This document shows, piece by piece, positions 5,872 through 6,754 of a stretch of DNA of 6,754 bases. The translations under genes were made by a program, and so were the position numbers. Positions within the stretch are counted from its first letter, which is position 1, and each line of letters begins with the position of its first letter. Source of the DNA: Desulfobacterales bacterium (lineage in GTDB: Bacteria > Desulfobacterota > Desulfobulbia > Desulfobulbales > BM004); assembly GCA_012974315.1 (NCBI GenBank), contig JAAXQI010000186.1, positions 1 to 6,754 on the forward strand. The letters run 5' to 3'. The notes under the pieces are model-generated. The model was not told the origin of the DNA. It saw only the letters and a list, made by a program, of their open reading frames with translations, and did not search any database.

Positions 5872-6180
5872 TCACGTTTTAGCTGTTACACCACCCGTGG
5901 ATTTATTGAGATAGTTATAGAAAGCCGGAAAGGCACCAAGAAACAATACTGCAATGATATATTCAACACCCTTGATATGAGTATAAAAGTCGGACATGGT
6001 ATGGAATTCCTGCATCAGACCTACCGCAATCAAATACTGTCTCAGCAGTTCGGATACTTGCCAGTTAACCTGTGCTAAACCACTGAGAAAGGCTGCGGCA
6101 GTCCAGATACTGATGATTGTGCCGCAAAAAATTGAAGCATGCCATGCTATTCTCTTGCCGTTTATTTTATCCTTGCTCAT
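5872..6180 (-). CDS. Small two-helix membrane protein, unassigned
   Basis: A 102-residue protein with two hydrophobic segments (about 13-36 and 71-90). Between them is a 35-residue polar stretch containing E-F-H-T-M-S-D-F-Y-T-H; the C-terminus is polar and Thr/Lys-containing. I do not recognise a named family. The second half (H-I-K-G-V-E-Y followed by a hydrophobic helix) broadly recalls the small membrane subunits such as HmcD found in Hmc-type complexes, but this is a loose resemblance. The ATG at 6180 is chosen because G-G-T-G-A-T, complementary to the 16S rRNA tail, lies just upstream; the in-frame GTG at 6189 has no ribosome site. It follows the 76-residue gene by 34 bases and is probably cotranscribed with it. 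It contains a single Cys (residue 19) and no haem motif. An accessory or assembly role in the neighbouring quinone-cytochrome complex is inference from position. Confidence 0.75.
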   Translation of the reverse strand: MSKDKINGKRIAWHASIFCGTIISIWTAAAFLSGLAQVNWQVSELLRQYLIAVGLMQEFHTMSDFYTHIKGVEYIIAVLFLGAFPAFYNYLNKSTGGVTAKT

Positions 6181-6214
6181 ATCAATCACCAGTTGTTGCG
6201 CTTCAAAAGCCCTT

Positions 6215-6445
6215 TTACATTCCCGTGAAGGCAGTTGTCAGGCTGCGTCCGATTTCATGAAAACCGTCGGTACTTGCCAATCCGCCTATCAAACATGCAA
6301 CTCCCCAAACGCCAACGAAAGCGGCCATTATCATGATAACTCCAAGGCCTAATTTGGAATTTCCCAATTCAAGTTCAGCAACTTCAGAAATATCAGTGTC
6401 AAACGTTGCTACTCTTTCTCTGGTGATTTCCATTGATTTGTACAT
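6215..6445 (-). CDS. Small single-helix membrane protein, unassigned
   Basis: A 76-residue protein: an acidic, polar N-terminal half (1-30), one hydrophobic helix (~33-56, rich in Gly, Val and Met with W47 and C51) and a short tail ending T-A-F-T-G-M. The start is secure: an ATG at 6445 follows AGGAGG with a six-base spacer. Longer in-frame starts to the right, up to a TTG at 6538, would run through the promoter candidate and are unlikely. It is the first gene after that promoter and is followed after 34 bases by the 102-residue membrane protein. I do not recognise the family. Small one-helix subunits are common in cytochrome/quinone complexes, so a structural role beside the redox genes is possible, but a terminator separates the two groups. 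Confidence 0.75.
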   Translation of the reverse strand: MYKSMEITRERVATFDTDISEVAELELGNSKLGLGVIMIMAAFVGVWGVACLIGGLASTDGFHEIGRSLTTAFTGM

Positions 6446-6521
6446 TGTGTGCCTCCTAAGGTCTTTTTCTGTGTGAAATTTTGCTAAATTCCAGCTCATT
6501 TTGCCCTTTAATCGTATTCTA

Positions 6522-6537
6522 TGCATAATCCATGCCA
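6522..6537 (-). promoter_or_regulatory. Candidate sigma-54 (-24/-12) promoter of the small membrane genes
   Basis: The minus strand reads TGGCAT-GGATT-ATGCA, preceded by T and followed by T. Against TGGCAC-N5-TTGCA it differs at two positions and keeps GG and GC exactly ten bases apart. The start of transcription would be near 6511, leaving a leader of about 66 bases before the well-supported ATG at 6445. If real, expression depends on an enhancer-binding activator of the NtrC type, which is not encoded in the window. Confidence 0.55.
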
Positions 6538-6572
6538 AAATAACAACATGATAAAAAACAAATAACTTTTTA

Positions 6573-6587
6573 TGTTTGGATCAAACA
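6573..6587. promoter_or_regulatory. 15-bp inverted repeat upstream of the -24/-12 promoter
   Basis: TGTTTG and CAAACA are perfect complements around GAT. The centre (6580) lies about 70 bases upstream of the predicted start of the leftward transcript. That is slightly nearer than usual for sigma-54 activator sites but possible. Only one copy is seen, so the call as an operator is tentative. Confidence 0.3.
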
Positions 6588-6651
6588 ATGGAGCCATAAA
6601 AAACAGAAGCGATAATATGATATTTGGTCGTAATAACATCAAATTAAGTAC

Positions 6652-6679
6652 TTGTTGTAAAATAATCTGTTGCTATATT
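6652..6679 (+). promoter_or_regulatory. Weak sigma-70-like promoter, rightward
   Basis: TTGTTG (6652-6657) and TATATT (6674-6679) are separated by 16 bases. The -10 box is good (five of six), the -35 box poor (three of six). In AT-rich DNA this is weak evidence; it is mentioned because a rightward gene appears to start just past the window. Confidence 0.25.
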
Positions 6680-6749
6680 TTGAAAAAAGAAACCCATGGG
6701 GAGGTTGAGCACACGAGGAAGAGCCTTTTTTTTATTGAGAATACTTATC

Positions 6750-6754
6750 AGGAG
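6750..6754 (+). promoter_or_regulatory. Possible ribosome site of a rightward gene beyond the edge
   Basis: The window ends in AGGAG on the plus strand after an otherwise AT-rich leader. This would suit a plus-strand start codon about six to nine bases outside the window, which would make the region divergent. The gene itself is not visible. Confidence 0.35.

Larger units (their letters stand above)
6446..6754. other. Divergent intergenic region
   Basis: 309 AT-rich bases without a convincing gene. They hold the -24/-12 promoter of the leftward genes (6522-6537), a 15-bp dyad upstream of it (6573-6587), a weak rightward promoter candidate (6652-6679) and a ribosome-site-like AGGAG at the right edge. 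The layout fits a shared control region between two divergent transcription units, of which only the leftward one is visible. Confidence 0.5.

Noticed and set aside
6446..6538. Longer start (TTG 6538) for the 76-residue protein
   Set aside because: It would translate through the -24/-12 promoter candidate, while ATG 6445 has an ideal AGGAGG site.
6696..6754. Plus-strand ATG with a frame open to the window edge
   Set aside because: No Shine-Dalgarno sequence before it, and a short Arg/Phe/Leu-rich stretch is not informative; the AGGAG at 6750-6754 suggests a start further right.
1..6754. CRISPR array, tRNA/rRNA, insertion sequence or phage attachment site
   Set aside because: No regularly spaced repeats, no cloverleaf or rRNA-like sequence, no transposase or integrase fragment, and no terminal inverted repeats with target duplications were seen.

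Overview
The window looks like part of the chromosome of an anaerobic, respiring Gram-negative bacterium, most likely a member of the Desulfobacterota (sulfate- or sulfur-metabolising 'deltaproteobacteria'). The grounds are a class III (c3/c7-like) multihaem cytochrome, a Tat-exported four-cluster ferredoxin of the HybA/HmcB type beside an NrfD/HybB/HmcC-type membrane protein, a multidomain HAMP-GAF-PAS sensor kinase, and candidate sigma-54 promoters. The lineage is an inference from gene content; no rRNA or marker gene is present.

All recognisable genes lie on the minus strand, so they read from right to left. A divergent intergenic region (6446-6754) ends in a Shine-Dalgarno-like AGGAG that may belong to a plus-strand gene beyond the window. 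Leftward from it come two small membrane proteins (6215-6445, 76 aa; 5872-6180, 102 aa), preceded by a good -24/-12 promoter candidate at 6522-6537. A Rho-independent terminator follows at 5816-5856. Next come a signal-peptide-bearing cytochrome with three CXXCH sites (5360-5731), a Tat-type 4x[4Fe-4S] protein with a C-terminal membrane anchor (4400-5308) and a ten-helix NrfD-family quinone-interacting protein (3119-4384). After an 89-bp gap holding a strong RNA hairpin lies a large membrane sensor histidine kinase (693-3029). A 660-bp AT-rich non-coding stretch (33-692) with several inverted repeats separates it from the first codons of another minus-strand gene (1-32), which has a perfect AAGGAGG ribosome site and its own -24/-12 promoter candidate.

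Functionally, the cytochrome, ferredoxin and NrfD-like genes form the minimal set for moving electrons between a periplasmic cytochrome pool and membrane quinone, as in Hmc, Tmc, Qrc and hydrogenase-2-type complexes. No catalytic subunit (hydrogenase, molybdopterin enzyme or large cytochrome) is encoded here. The two small membrane proteins are probably accessory subunits or partners. The kinase may sense a redox or respiratory signal, but its normal phospho-accepting His is Asn.

Points most worth a second look: the His-to-Asn change in the kinase H-box; a cytochrome that stops where the fourth haem motif of a c3 would begin; the redox module without a catalytic subunit; the matching TGGCAT-type promoters at the two ends; and several unexplained stem-loops, one of which is kept fully paired only in the minus-strand RNA.
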